Shown here: positions 47,380 to 59,480 of the stretch, piece after piece
Layout of the letters: each line of letters begins with the position of its first letter
Position numbering within the stretch: the first letter of the stretch is position 1
DNA from: Zoroaster sp. YZ-2022
Lineage: Eukaryota; Echinodermata; Asteroidea; Forcipulatida; Zoroasteridae
Assembly: GCA_029582265.1 (NCBI GenBank)
Contig: CM055833.1
Location: 32,206,288-32,270,287 of the forward strand
Reading direction: 5' to 3'
Length of the DNA stretch: 64,000 bases
Notes under the pieces: model-generated
The model's input: the letters and a program-made list of their open reading frames with translations, nothing else
The model's database searches: none
What the model was told of the DNA's origin: nothing
Position numbers and translations under genes: made by a program

Positions 47380-49775
47380 CATTGAATGGACCAGTTCGGT
47401 ACAGGAAAAAGAAACGACAGAGGCAATAGGTTGATAGAGTTTGCTCTACAAGAAGAACTCATCATTGCTAACACTCTGTTTAAAAAACCACAAAACAGAT
47501 ACTGGACATGGAAGAGCCCAAACGCCATTACCACAAACCAAATTGATTTCTTCTTAATCAGCCAGAGGGGCATCGTACAAAACTGCGAAGTAATCACCAA
47601 GGTAGACATCGGTAGTGACCATAGGATGGTAAGAACAAAGATATCCATAAGCAGAAAACTATCCCGCCTAAATACAATAAAAAGAATCAAACCCATGTTG
47701 ATAAGCAACCAAAACTGTACGAGAACAAGGACGAGTTTCAACTGAACCTCAAGAATCGCTTTGAGGGTACTGAAAGACAAAGCCATGGAAGTAGATGAAC
47801 GTTGCACAGAAATCAACAACATAATCAAGGAAGAAGCAGCTAAACTTGCCAAAGAGACAAGGAAACCGGAAAACGGACTCCAACACAGGAAGACATAGAA
47901 ACCACACACTCGACAAGAGAAGAAAGACCTTGAGAAATAAGGATACATTATCACAACACGAGAAGATTGAGCTTTGTGAAGCGAGCAAGCTCGTTAAAAA
48001 GAAAAGGAGACAAAGGCAGAGAAGAAGAAGGACAGAAAAGATAGAATCGATCATCAAAAAGGGAAGGGGTCCAAAGCAAATCGACAAGAACAGCAACAAA
48101 CCCAAAATCAGCTCAATGAAAAAACCAAATGGAGAAAAAACAACAGATAGAACAGAAATACTGGAAATATGTGCTGACTTCTACAAAGATCTGTACAGCT
48201 CAAAAACAGAGCCGGGAGAAGATACAAACAGATCAAGCCCAGATGAATTAGATGTGCCACCAATTCTACAATCAGAAGTCCAAACAGCAATAAATCAAAT
48301 GAAAAGAAATAAAGCACCAGGCATTGATCAAATAACAACTGATATAATGATACTAGGTGGAGAAGCTGTCATCCAAGAAATGGTCACCTTATTCAATGTC
48401 ATCCTGAGTATAAAGAAGATACCAAAGATTGGAAGGAAGCTAAAATCATCATACTCTTCAAAAAAGGAGACAAAAGTGAAGTAAAGAACTACAGACCAAT
48501 AAGTCTCCTTTCGCACCAGTATAAAATATTTACAAGAGTATTGCACAACAGAATAGAAAGGACCCTGGATGAAAATCAGACAAGAGAACAAGCAGGATTC
48601 AGGAAGCGATACTCAACAACGGACCACATGCAAGCTATAAACCAGACCATAGAAAGACAAATGAATACAACCTACCACTATGCATCGGCTTTGTGGATTT
48701 TGAAAAGCATTCGACTCCATAGAGCACCCGGCAATGTTTGGATCACTACGAAATATAGGTATAAATGAAACCTACATTAACATCCTTGAAGACATATATA
48801 CAGATGCCACAGCTAAAATTCACTTAGACAACGAAATATCACCGAGATTAAGATATCCAGAGGTGTTCGACAGGGTGACCCACTGTCCCCAAATCCTTCA
48901 ATGCAGTTCTCGAAGAAGTCTTCAAGAATGCAGAGATGGAAGAAGGAAGGAATTAACATTGATGGAGAGACACTATCAAACCTCAGATTCGCTGACGATG
49001 TAGCAATTTTCACAGATTCTATCGAAAGCCTGGAAAGACAACTAAACAAGGTCAACAAAGAATGCAGCCGATTCGGGCTAAAAATGCACAAAGGAAAGAC
49101 GAAATATATTACAAACATTAATTCTCGAGCCGATGTCAAAATCGAAAATGAAATAATAGAAAAGGTAAAGGAGTACAAGTACCTTGGGCAAACATTAAAA
49201 CTACAAGACACAACTAAAGAAGAAGTGCTGACAAGAATAAAAATAGGATGGTGTCTGTTCGGAAGATACAAAAGAAATCTTCTACGACAGACAACTACCA
49301 ATATCGTTGAAGAGAAGAGTTTTCGACCAATGCATACTCCCAACGATAACATATGGATGCCAAACCTGGTCAATTACCAAGGAAATATACAATAAACTGT
49401 TGACCACTCAGAGAGCAATGGAAAGAAAGATGATAGGAGTAACACTAAGGGACCGGATACCCAACCAATTAATACGAGATAAAACTAAAGTCAAAGACAT
49501 GGCTAAATACGTAAACACAATGAAATGGAAGTGGGCGGGACACATAGCAAGAATGACAGACAACAGATGGACCATAAGAACCACGGAATGGCAACCAAGA
49601 ATAGGAAAGAGATCCAGGGGCAGACCCAAAAAAAGATGGAGAGATGACATAATAAAGTTAGTTGGGGGGACTTGGACAAGGACGGCAAAAGAAAGAGCAA
49701 CCTGGAATGGTCTGACAGAGGGCTACATCCTGCAGTGGATGGACGATGCCTAGATAGATAGATAGATAGATAACG
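47380..49775 (+). mobile_element. RTE-type LINE, 5'-truncated and frameshifted, (TAGA)n tail
   Basis: The coding part starts within an apurinic endonuclease domain and ends just before a TAGATAGATAGATAGATAGA tail at 49751-49772. A short tandem tail instead of poly(A) is typical of RTE elements. At least six frame changes occur in 2.4 kb, so the copy is dead. Confidence 0.85.
47386..49753 (+). pseudogene. RTE endonuclease/reverse transcriptase remnant
   Basis: Pieces in order across frames are the endonuclease C-terminal part (GKRNDRGNRLIEFALQEELI; TTNQIDFFLIS; GSDHRMVRTK) and the RT N-terminal region (MKRNKAPGIDQITTDIMILG). Next come the fingers/palm (QAGFRKRYSTTDHMQAINQT) and RFADDVAIFTDS with the catalytic ADD. 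The C-terminal region (KWKWAGHIARMTDNRW; GKRSRGRPKKRWRDDI) is characteristic of RTE-like LINEs. The final stop TAG at 49751 abuts the tail. Confidence 0.88.
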
Positions 49776-50204
49776 AAGCTCAACCTCGTGTAGATGGAGG
49801 GTCTGCCTCGTTCCCGCTAACAAGACCCTCCGTTTTTGAAATTGTCGAACGCACCAGATGGCACCACTTGATGGCGCTATACTCTCTTCATCAACAAACG
49901 CATCATAGATAGGTCTTCATCTTCACACACACACATGCACACCCACACATACACACAGGTTGTCACGGGGCGGGGCTGTTTCCAATTCCCAATTCCAATA
50001 ACCGCCCCTGAACAACACCGCATCCCTGTAGAATGTTTAAACATTACTGATTTTAAAACACTTTTGAAAAAAATGCACATTTTCGGTCGGCAAACACCAA
50101 CTTCGTATTCAACGTTGAATGTTGATCTTATAAAGACGTTAATTCCCCCAACCCCTAGGATCCTAGTCTCATAGTCTCACAGTTTCCCGCCTGCGCGCCT
50201 CAAC
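49776..50204. other. Spacer between RTE element and family X repeat
   Basis: It holds a short inverted repeat around GGAGGGTCT/AGACCCTCC (about 49796-49832) and a (CA)n-rich segment at 49926-49958. No gene. Confidence 0.5.
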
Positions 50205-50402
50205 GAACTAATCCTCCAGCATCCATTCATGGGATGATCCTCCAGCAGTCTACTTAAGCAGCAGCATTTTCCAGAGTCCGGCATTCTCCTGAGGACGATC
50301 AGAGCATACTGATCGAAACATCGAGTTGTACCACCAGTTCTTTTCAGAACTAATTACTACTCAATTGAGATTCCACATGGTGTCACCGCAATTAGTCTTA
50401 CT
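50205..50402 (+). repeat. Dispersed repeat family X, longest copy, hammerhead-like core
   Basis: AATCCTCCAGCATCC, GCAGCATTTTCCAGAGTCC, then CTGAGGAC-GATCAG...CTGATC-GAAAC (50289-50319), followed by GTTCTTTTCAGAACTAATTA and CACATGGTGTCACCGC. Inverted partial copies lie at 20186 and 30385, and related ends at 22720 and 54478. The CTGA.GA-stem-GAAAC layout resembles the hammerhead ribozyme core, but helix I does not pair well. Confidence 0.6.
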
Positions 50403-53071
50403 TGACGTTAATTCAGTTAATTATTCAGAAATCATTCCACTAATTTTACTAAATTGAAAGCACCTCAGATAGAAAGATTACAAAGTATGTTTGATACCTT
50501 CATTAACTTAATACCAAGTGAGTTTTATGTAAAACTGCGATGAGATTCATGTTTGTTTTCATTGGAGCATTGGTAATTTCATTTTAGAAAGAAAAACAAA
50601 TATTTCGAAATGAGATATTTCACTAAATAATAGTCAGATGCTTGCTTTTACTGTAAACAAGTGTCAACATGAATTTATGACCTACCCTAAATTCATTTCA
50701 GTAAGTATTTTTTGTAAGTCATGTTTCTCATGAATATTTTGAGAAAATGTGTCATTCTAAAGCATTTATTTTCCCTTCTTCAAATAAAATAACAATATTC
50801 TGATGAAAAAAACAGAAAATTGTCGTAAATATAGCGAAAAAACGGGCGATTCTATGATGTGGATGATTCCAGTAGCGAATGATGCACAATGTTCAGGTTT
50901 CGTCGACAACGAACAAGCCAAAATGTTATTGTTCGTAGCAAACGGAACCTGCAGACTGAGCAAAGGTATCTGGGAAGGTCCTCCGTTGTCGATTCAGGAA
51001 TAAGGAAGTCATGTAAGAATATTCGGAAAAGGGGTGATTGTGTATCCAGCTGCATCCAATCCTGGACAGAACATGTTGGCGCACCTCATGTACCTCACAA
51101 CCTTCACCTCACAACCTCCAAACAATACCGAGTCTAAAAAACATTAATATTTGGAAACGTTTGCTGGTGCGATATCGCAACAATATTTAAATCGCTAAAC
51201 ATTGGGGGTGGAATGAGATGTGTCACTATGCCATGGTTTACCAACAGTTCTGGTCATGATTGCAGAATTCTATAACAAATAAATAATATTTAATTAGGGC
51301 TCAGCTAAATGCTAGTATCCTAGAAATATTGGAATGTAAAGACAAATCTACAGACATTTTGATGATCCCTTATAATAGATCTCAATATAAGCAAGTGTAG
51401 ATTATGGAGAAGGTACAACACTGGTTATGCTGGCAAAAATGTTAACTGTCTTTGATTCCAGAAATACATTAAACAACCAAACTGTGAAAGTTAAAGCTTA
51501 TTGTGATGTATTGTTAACAAATTTAAAAAGTGAACAGAATTTCGTGAATTTCGTGAACTTCAGAATTTCGTGCATTCTGTCTTAATTTTGACTGTTCATA
51601 TTATGAAGACGTACTCAGTTGGAAAATGATTTAAATAATTGTACTAACATGATCGCAACTCGTACAAGATGATCAGTACGAAGGATTATCATATGAATCA
51701 GACATTTGATAATAAATAAACAGTTTGATGGATAAAAATGCCTTTAAGTCCGCTGATGTATTCAGTAAAATATTACAAAATAACCTATTTTAATGGGCAT
51801 TTATTTTCGACGATCAACTTACCTGAAAACCACAAACGACGGCAAACCCAACCCAATGTTTTGGAGCCAAATACTGGGTAGTCTCATTGGAGGAGCTCTC
51901 ATCAACAGTTATGATGACAAGATGGACCCAATGCTGTTTTATCCCCTCTAGAAACAATAGGTCCCTCGTCGGACGAATTGACGACAACCGGACCATAGTC
52001 TACCAAGGTCATTGCGGCATTGTACCGGAGCCAGCTTACAGACAACTCATCCCCAAACTTCAATATCACCACCATTATGTTACATAGAGGAATTAATAAC
52101 GCTTGGCTGTGTTTTAATTATGTGTTAATAATGAGACATAATGAGACAGTCGCTGCAGTGGAGTTGTTTTTATGGTGTTGCGCGCGAGCCATTGATATAT
52201 AATGGAGGATATTATGCGGCTGAATTTAATTGACTTTAATGTTAACACACGTGGCAGTGCCAAGTTCTCTTCATAAAATAGAGCAGTAATTAATATCGGC
52301 GTTTCATTAACATCGTCTTCATTTCATATTTGTATTGTACATACCGGTCAATGAATAACAATCCCATATAAATAAATGGAGGAAAATTGTGTATTTAGTT
52401 TATTGAAACGGTTGTTTCTTTACAATTTGCAAAGATGGGAAACGGAAAACAATAAGTGCCAAAACACTGAGGATTGTAAAACGGTATTTTACAGCCACTC
52501 GTGCGAGATGCGAAACAATGGACAACGGTTATTTAGTTGAGGTTTCCCACATCAATATTTATAGGCTTGAGTTAATATGGTTAATAAATAAATTGTTCTG
52601 GTCCCATTCGTCAGTATAATAAAGTGAGGGAATAAAACATGCAAACAAATGACAAGTGGTTTGCAAAGATACCAGTAAAGATGCATGGACGGCGATCCCA
52701 GGGGGATGGGAGGGGCAGGGTTAATAAGTATCTAAACAGTTCTGATGATGGTAATATCCCATAACGTTGTCGCTCCTTCTTGATTTATTTCTTTGCATGA
52801 TGTCATAATGTTTTCCATTTGCATCCACTATTGCCAACCATCTCAGCCCGCTTGTCTTGTGTTCACTCTTCTCTGTTATTTATTATACTAATGGTATTTC
52901 ACTACAAGCATTTTGGCTTCTGAATATGTCAAAATTTATTTTGTAAATGTTGTATGTATAATCCAATATAATTTTTAAAAATTCAAAACACACACATTAA
53001 TACATAAATTTTATTTATGTTGATTAGGATATAGATACCTTCATTTAGCCTATTTTAGGCCCAGTTTTTAA
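50403..53071. other. Non-coding DNA
   Basis: No gene supported. Overlapping frames near 50803-51137 have more balanced composition than the surroundings but no motif I recognise. A fragment of family Y (GGTACAACACTGGTTATGCT, GGCAAAAATG) lies at about 51412-51450. Confidence 0.4.
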
Positions 53072-53117
53072 ACCCATGCATGGAGGGAGTATTTTCCTTC
53101 CTCCATGATCCATGGGT
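53072..53117. repeat. Short hairpin repeat ACCCATG...CATGGGT
   Basis: ACCCATGCATGGAGGGAG and its near-inverse CTTCCTCCATGATCCATGGGT form arms of about 20 bp around a short loop. Possibly a MITE remnant. Confidence 0.6.
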
Positions 53118-53647
53118 CAATGTGCAAGACAAATTGTTGAAATAACCCCACAACACCTATCATCCGAGTATGAAAGAATGTGTACTTCGTGTTTTTATAT
53201 CATGTATATTATACATGTTGTCATTCATGAATGTATCTTCACAATGCAAATTCGATCCATTATCTAGAGACATGCAATAATTATACAGGATGGTATAGTG
53301 ACGTCATTGTACAATGCAAAATGACAGCCTTGGTAATTCCTAAAATAGACCTAATCATCGTCTTCATATCGGTCATGTCTGGGATAGAAGATATGGCCTT
53401 GGTAGCATTTACATAACACGATACATGTTCGGTAAATGCCTTTCACTGATATTTGTATAAATGATTGAGTACTCAATTTATAATTGAACTCAGGTCGGGA
53501 CTGACTACCTATCCATGTTTGGTGATTTGCCGACATTTATTACTTCCTGTTGTATTACCTGAAAAGGGAATTTGATAAAATGGTGATGTTGACAGTACCT
53601 CTCGAATTGTATTTCGTCTAAGTGCTCAACCGTTTCTGCATAGAATC
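53118..53647. other. Non-coding DNA
   Basis: No supported gene or repeat. Confidence 0.4.
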
Positions 53648-53651
53648 TTAA

Positions 53652-53833
53652 AGGGACAGCATCGTCACAATCAGACTTTCAACAGGACATGATATCGGTG
53701 TCCTAGTTTAAGATGTACACATTGACTGAAAATTACTGGCTCATTTATGCCCTTATCATATTATATCCATTCACTGAGTTAATCTAAAACTAGTACACTG
53801 ATTCCATGTCCTGTTGATCGTGATATTGTCCCT
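53652..53833. repeat. Kolobok-like MITE with TTAA target duplication
   Basis: TTAA at 53648-53651 and 53834-53837 flanks an element of 182 bp. Its ends AGGGACAGCATCGTCACAAT and GATCGTGATATTGTCCCT are inverse to each other. TTAA duplication with AGGG termini fits Kolobok-type elements. The interior is shared with copies at 41269 and 39617. Confidence 0.8.
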
Positions 53834-53837
53834 TTAA

Positions 53838-53912
53838 AGGGAAGGTACCTGATTGGTTATGTTGCCAAAACTATTTTTAAGAGTATAATTTGAATAAAGA
53901 TAATATTTAAAA
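53838..53912 (-). repeat. Family Y repeat fragment
   Basis: GGGAAGGTACCTGATTGGTT, then GTTGCCAAAACTATTTTTAA, is the inverse of the unit tandemly repeated at the right edge of the window. It abuts the Kolobok-like MITE. Confidence 0.55.
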
Positions 53913-54477
53913 ACCTGTGACCGTTTCAGCTTTTGAAGCTTTGTCGTTCACATGCATTCAGATAATTTGCACCTAATCTTATGTGGAATTTAGGAAAGAG
54001 AAATCTTTCCTGGAAACTGTTTAACTTTTCTTTAAAATGATAAAACGTCAAAAAAATATTTCTATGGAAGATTTATACCATCATCAGGTTTAAACTTACT
54101 TTAATATTCGACTATTTGGTTATTTTTGAGTTACCAATCCTATACCTACCGATTCAAATGTTATCTTTAATATTAGATTAATGGAACAACATGGGTATTA
54201 TTACACACTAATCTGGTGTGAGGCTCTAAAACTGCATGGATTTGTTTTACGATACCTATCTGCAAAAATGGTAGATCGGTCGAAGGTTCCGCCACTGGAG
54301 GAGAGTCTCTCTCAAAACTGAAACTTTGACAGTTTTCTTTCAAAATATGTTTGTTCTTGATTCCTATAAAGCATTAATCGACGTTTTTGTATTTAAATGT
54401 TACATACAAAAATATTATTAAATTTTCATAACATATACAATCGTTCTTGGATGTTGTCAACTATATACACTAGTTCT
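53913..54477. other. Non-coding DNA
   Basis: No supported gene. Confidence 0.4.
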
Positions 54478-54540
54478 TCTTAGGACCATTACTATTTACA
54501 ACTCGTGAGATAATTTACATGGTGCTACCACAAACCATCT
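54478..54540 (+). repeat. Diverged family X end
   Basis: AGTTCTTCTTAGGACCATTA, then CATGGTGCTACCAC, resembles the GTTCTTTTCAGAAC and CACATGGTGTCACCGC blocks of the copy at 50205-50402, with the same spacing. Confidence 0.4.
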
Positions 54541-55061
54541 TCCAGATAGTTGATCAAATGGCACAGATTTGACTATCAACAAAGTCAACAGGTCGGTGGA
54601 CCGACTACAGTTATGAGCGCCCTCTTTTTTCGGTCTTGATTGACTGTGTTGTTTGATTATTGTCTTATGCACGCCCTCTCGCCGCCATTATAGTCTCATT
54701 TATCTGTACGTAGTCGTGTGCGTTTTTCTTTACTCAACTGGTCATATCCTTTTTAGTGTTTTTTAAATACCTGGATTTGCATTCATACTTCATGAGATTT
54801 AAACGTGTATAGTCCATCTTTGAGGTTTGTTTTTCAAAACGTCAAATAGTACTTGTGCAAAAAGTGGAACAATTTATTTTAAATATTACAAATTGGCAAG
54901 TGCAGGGAAATCCTTTCAAAACGGTTGTCATAATTATTGTTGAGTTTGATATTAGAATTGTTTCCTATTTAATTATTTTCATGACATGCCTATTAAATAT
55001 AATAAAATCAAATGAACCACGATGGTTCATAAATACATGTTTGAGTAATCCAAGAAAATTT

Positions 55062-55136
55062 ACTTGACGGGATTTGAACCTGCGACCTCCTGATTACCGT
55101 ATAGCGGTACTCAACCAACTAAGCTACCTATGAAGC
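55062..55136 (-). repeat. tRNA-like sequence, probably a SINE head
   Basis: On the minus strand, TAGGTAGCTTAGTTGGTTGA resembles box A and GGTTCAAATCC resembles box B, spaced as in tRNA genes. The acceptor ends do not pair (TTCATAG against CAAGTAA) and the anticodon arm is irregular, so I read it as a tRNA-derived SINE or a tRNA pseudogene. Confidence 0.5.
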
Positions 55137-55325
55137 TCATTATTGGCGGTCTCTCATTCTCTGTTCTGCAGACAATCATGCCCCCATGATCCTATTTGCA
55201 ATGCTAAACCTGGGAATCAGCAGTCTGGGGATCACTAGGAGAGGATGCGACTTTTGAAATATTATATCGTCAAATAAGCCACAAGGAAACTGAAGAGGTA
55301 CATTAATGATTTTGTGACATTTATT

Positions 55326-55543
55326 AGACCTTTATGCATATGATGTCACAAACTGAATATTGCCCTCTATCAGAGGCTAGAGAAGGTCACTCATTGGTTC
55401 ATGTATGCGCGCTGTGCGTATACGCATGTATGCGCGCTGTGCGTATACGCATGCACAGCGCGAATACATGAACCAATGAGTGACCTTCTCTAGCCTCTGA
55501 TAGAGGGCGACCTTCCGTTTGCGACGTCATATGCATAAGGTCT
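55326..55543. repeat. Foldback element with near-perfect long arms
   Basis: AGACCTTTATGCATATGATG at the left and its inverse at the right (CGTCATATGCATAAGGTCT) are the outer ends. Inside, a perfect inverted repeat of about 42 bp starts CCCTCTATCAGAGGCTAGAG and reaches TTCATGTAT. The loop contains two direct copies of GCGCGCTGTGCGTATACGCA. No coding capacity. Confidence 0.85.
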
Positions 55544-57122
55544 ATTTGTAGGACTATAAAATGTGCCAACATAGCGCCCTCAAGTACCATCAAAACTTTG
55601 ATTTTACACGACACAGTTTTCAGGAATGATAAACCAGGCTGTGAAACTGAGACCGAGGGCGCTCGGTCAAGGGCAGTCAAACAATTACAATCTCAAGGGA
55701 AATTGTTTTAAATTGCTTCTAGACCACTATTTTGTTAGGAGTAAAAAACAAACACGCACTTCATACTCCCGATACAATGTTTAAATTGGTAGAAGCAGTG
55801 ACGAAGGTCTCTAGGTTTAATGAGTATCGACTAACGGACAACAAGAAGAATGCGGTCATTTTAAAAGGTAAGCATTCAGCTATTTTAACATATATTTTGT
55901 CATATCAGAACATTCGGTGCCAGACGCCTGACCGTTGTATTATTCTCCTACGTTTGATTAATGCTGACTCGTAAATTGTCCCACTTCCTTCGGAATACAA
56001 TGGGCAAATTGTATAAGTGATGAAATGTGTTTGAATAGCGTGCATAGGTCACGATTTTCAGATCTGACTAAAAATAGAGAATCCATCAGATGATGAGTTA
56101 GCGTAGGTCCTTGAAATATTTGCGCTTACATGGTGACCCATATGCTCTTTTGTTGATTACACTGTCGTTGGCCAAGCGTTACTTGGACAGATTCTTATCT
56201 GAATGACATTTGCATCGTACGGATGAGTTTAAATAATGTTGACGTCATAAGTATTCTGCTCTGAAAGAGTACAAAAGTATGACGTCACGTTCTCATTGTA
56301 GTATGGATATTGGTTCTACACATTCTTTGTTTTTGTTATTGTTCTATGACGTCATACCTACGAAATTGCTTGGTAAGTGTGTAACATGACCTCGGCTCTC
56401 TATACAGTGTGTCTGAAATATGTCTCTATTTGTTGTTGACACATAACCTAAATGCAACTAATTTTTAAATAATTTTTAAATAATGCTCATTTCATTAACC
56501 ATGATCTGTGAACATTTAATCTGACTTGGTTTACTAGTTTTGAAAACAAAGACAATAATTGTGTAACACTGCTAAGTGTGTCGTGTGCCCTTCCTAGTTT
56601 GAAACACAATACACACATGGCACACATTGTGTTTGGACTTTTTGAAGCAATACCCATTGGTTTTGTATGCGACCTCCTTCCGAGGACCTCTGAAAACAAA
56701 GAACCAGCAACCGATGACCTATTCTTCCTTTGTTATAAGTCCTCTGTCGGTTTGCGGTGCAAGTACATGCATTGCTAAGAACATGGTGAAGAAAAACACA
56801 TCATGTAATGAGTGTACTTTTCTCAAATTTGGAACGGTACAAAAACACTGAGAATTCTCTATGTTGTCAAAATCAGACAACCAATTCCCAAAGCCATTCC
56901 ATCAGAACCAATTCATCAGAGCCTTGGAAAATAACTGGGGATCGCATAAATGGCAAAAATAACTATATAAATTGTATATGTTTATTTTACAACGCAAAAT
57001 AGGTATTTGTGTATTGACACCCCACGTATAGCGTGCGCAAGTCTCGCATCTTCACGTTCACTTTCCGTGTGAACGTCTAGGTACCAACCACTGACAATAG
57101 TTTAGCCACAGACCCTTGGGCC
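55544..57122. other. Non-coding DNA
   Basis: No supported gene. TGACGTCA-like motifs recur (56238, 56280, 56346) but I see no ordered element. Confidence 0.4.
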
Positions 57123-57385
57123 AAAAAAAGTCTCCGGTTTCTGGTTATATGTCAGCTTCAAAATTGGTGTGGTGACGCGCTTTTTATTATTTATTTTATT
57201 TTATTTTATTTGTTTGGTAATCTTTTTTTTTTTTTTTTTTTTTTTTTGCCAACCAGTGAAATACGTGGTACATTTATATGCGGTTATTGGAATTAGACCA
57301 TTGCATTCGATCCAGCAATTTTGGCTGCAATTGGACATCGTTTCATAGCAAAAAACAAAAACAAACAAACAAACAAACAAACACC
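57123..57385 (+). repeat. Truncated copy of the CCGGTTTCTGG MITE
   Basis: It begins AAAAAAAGTCTCCGGTTTCT and shares the interior of the element at 61700 (AGTGAAATACGTG, TTGGACATC, TTTCATAGCAAAAAAC). It ends in an (AAAC)n tract without the right inverted repeat. Confidence 0.7.
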
Positions 57386-59398
57386 CCCACACACTTTTTT
57401 TTCCTTTTTTACTTTATATATTTGTGTGTGGGAGACAGTTCTAATGGTCTGCAGCTGGACTAGTCAGTGGTCAAGAAAATTGATTAATCGGAAGTAAATG
57501 TCAAGGTTTAAAATATTAATTTAGTCAATAATTTGAAATATTGATAATAGGCCTAAGTTTTAAATGATAATGATTTAGTTTTTAAAAGCTACTGAACATA
57601 AATGTGATTTAAGGAGCACTCTCACATTGCTATTTGCTGTATTTCTTATTGGCGTTTGCCGTATATTCTGTCAAACACAGACAAGAAAAAAAACCAGACT
57701 TTCTATACAGTACCTAATTATTTACTTGTGACGCGTTCTGTTCTGTTTTCGCCGGCGTCTTAAAAACACGGTCAATTAATTGGATTGTTGCAGTCAAAAT
57801 TGCCTCTTCGTGGACGGAATTTAGTAACGACGTCAGCGTGTATTTCACGTGGGTGTTTGGAAGAGATGATTGCACATTCGTGTTATTATCAAGATGTTTG
57901 CGAGGTTGATGGATTAGATGTGAATGGGCAGAGTCTGTTTGTATGCTCGCTCTGTTTTTTGGTTAATTTCAATTTCCCGCATAGTTTGCACAGGGATCAG
58001 ATGTATTTATGACTAAAAGTGATTATTCCAGATTGAAATTTCTGATCCGTCTTCATCAACAACTTGTTTTTCTGTCGTTTGTTATTTTATCAAGGCATGG
58101 TCTCTAAATTACTTTTGGAAGTAACCTGCTCGGTTCAATACGTAAAGCCAATAACAATTATTTTGCATTTATACTACACGTCCGTTAGGTTGTAAACAGT
58201 TTGCAACAGCTAATTCTCTATTTATTATTTATTTATTTAAAATTTAAGACACATCATAGGTATTTGGTAACTTATAATGTTAATTTCACGAAATAATGAT
58301 AAAACTAACCTCATCACAAAAAGTGCTCACGTTTTTTAACAAACTACGGGAAAATGTTAGCATGCTTTTTGTGTTTTAATTTGATTTTACAAACAAAGTT
58401 GACAGACGAAATAATTTACTTGCTATGTGAACCAATTTGACATCAAGTAAGTTTTTACTATTTTGTTAATTTGATACGGTACCGTACCGGTAGTTACCAA
58501 TGTTGTGCCTTCACTTAATATTTTACATGAATCAATAGTATTTGACATATGTGTTTACATTCCTTGTTGTAATGAGAGACTTACTCATATAGTATCTTAA
58601 TGTAACTCGGGCCCAGACTTTTAAGGTGAAATGTATACGTTTTTGGTTTAAATTGTTTTGACGTTTTCAGTTTTTATACCCTGGGATCCCACAGATGGTA
58701 CGAATTAGGAATTACACACAGCAACAAATAAAGAGCGCCCTCTCTTGGAAGTGCCAAGTTATTCAATAGATTAATCTATTTAATAGGTAAAGGAAACATC
58801 TTCACACATACATTTCGTGAGGATGTACTTTCGTGACTTTATCCCTTTGAAATCGAAATCTCCAAATTATTTGTTTTTATAATTAAAAGTCTCCGTTTCT
58901 CATGTTTTCACGAATAAGCTGATGACTACGTATAGAAAGCGTCATAACTGGGACTGGATCAGTAGGGACTACTTTGGGAAGGGGGCCAGGATTTTTCAGG
59001 GGGACTTGATGCACTTTATTTTCATCAAATGGATCCTAATAAAGTGGGGGGGGGGAGGGCGCACAGGCCCCCTTGCCTCCACAGTAACGAAATGTCTTGT
59101 TCTATCGAGTTGGCATATCATGTATTTAAAGGTGAGGTTGACCTATATTTAAAAGATAACAACTTTTTCGAATGATAATGTGAAACTTACTTGGCGTTGA
59201 TGGTGTAAATTTTCCCTAGAAATAGTCTTTTGTGAATTTCTGTCACTTTAAGATAAGGAAATAATTTCCAGTACGAATTAAGAAAAGAGTTCTCTAGACT
59301 ATCCTCAATTCTGCTTTAGAATAAATAGGCCTACGACAAATCAGAATGTATTTCACATTTTTTCACAACATAATAAACTTTCACAGGTTGGTTGTTTA
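57386..59398. other. Non-coding DNA
   Basis: No supported gene. A G-rich tract lies near 59046-59058. Confidence 0.4.
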
Positions 59399-59480
59399 AT
59401 GTATATTGTGATTCAAAGAGAGTAAGCATACTTATAGAAGTAGTTTGCCAACACTTTACTTGTGTAATATGGCACCTTTA
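59399..59480 (+). repeat. Family Y repeat copy
   Basis: GTGATTCAAAGAGAGTAAGC, then ATACTTATAGAAGTAGTTTGCCAACA, matches the tandem unit at 63795-64000. Confidence 0.65.

Noticed and set aside
50803..51137. Possible small host exon pair
   Set aside because: Two overlapping frames with balanced composition, but no motif, splice-site support or repeat match that I can recognise.
55062..55136. A functional tRNA gene on the minus strand
   Set aside because: The acceptor stem does not pair and the anticodon arm is irregular; it fits a SINE head better.
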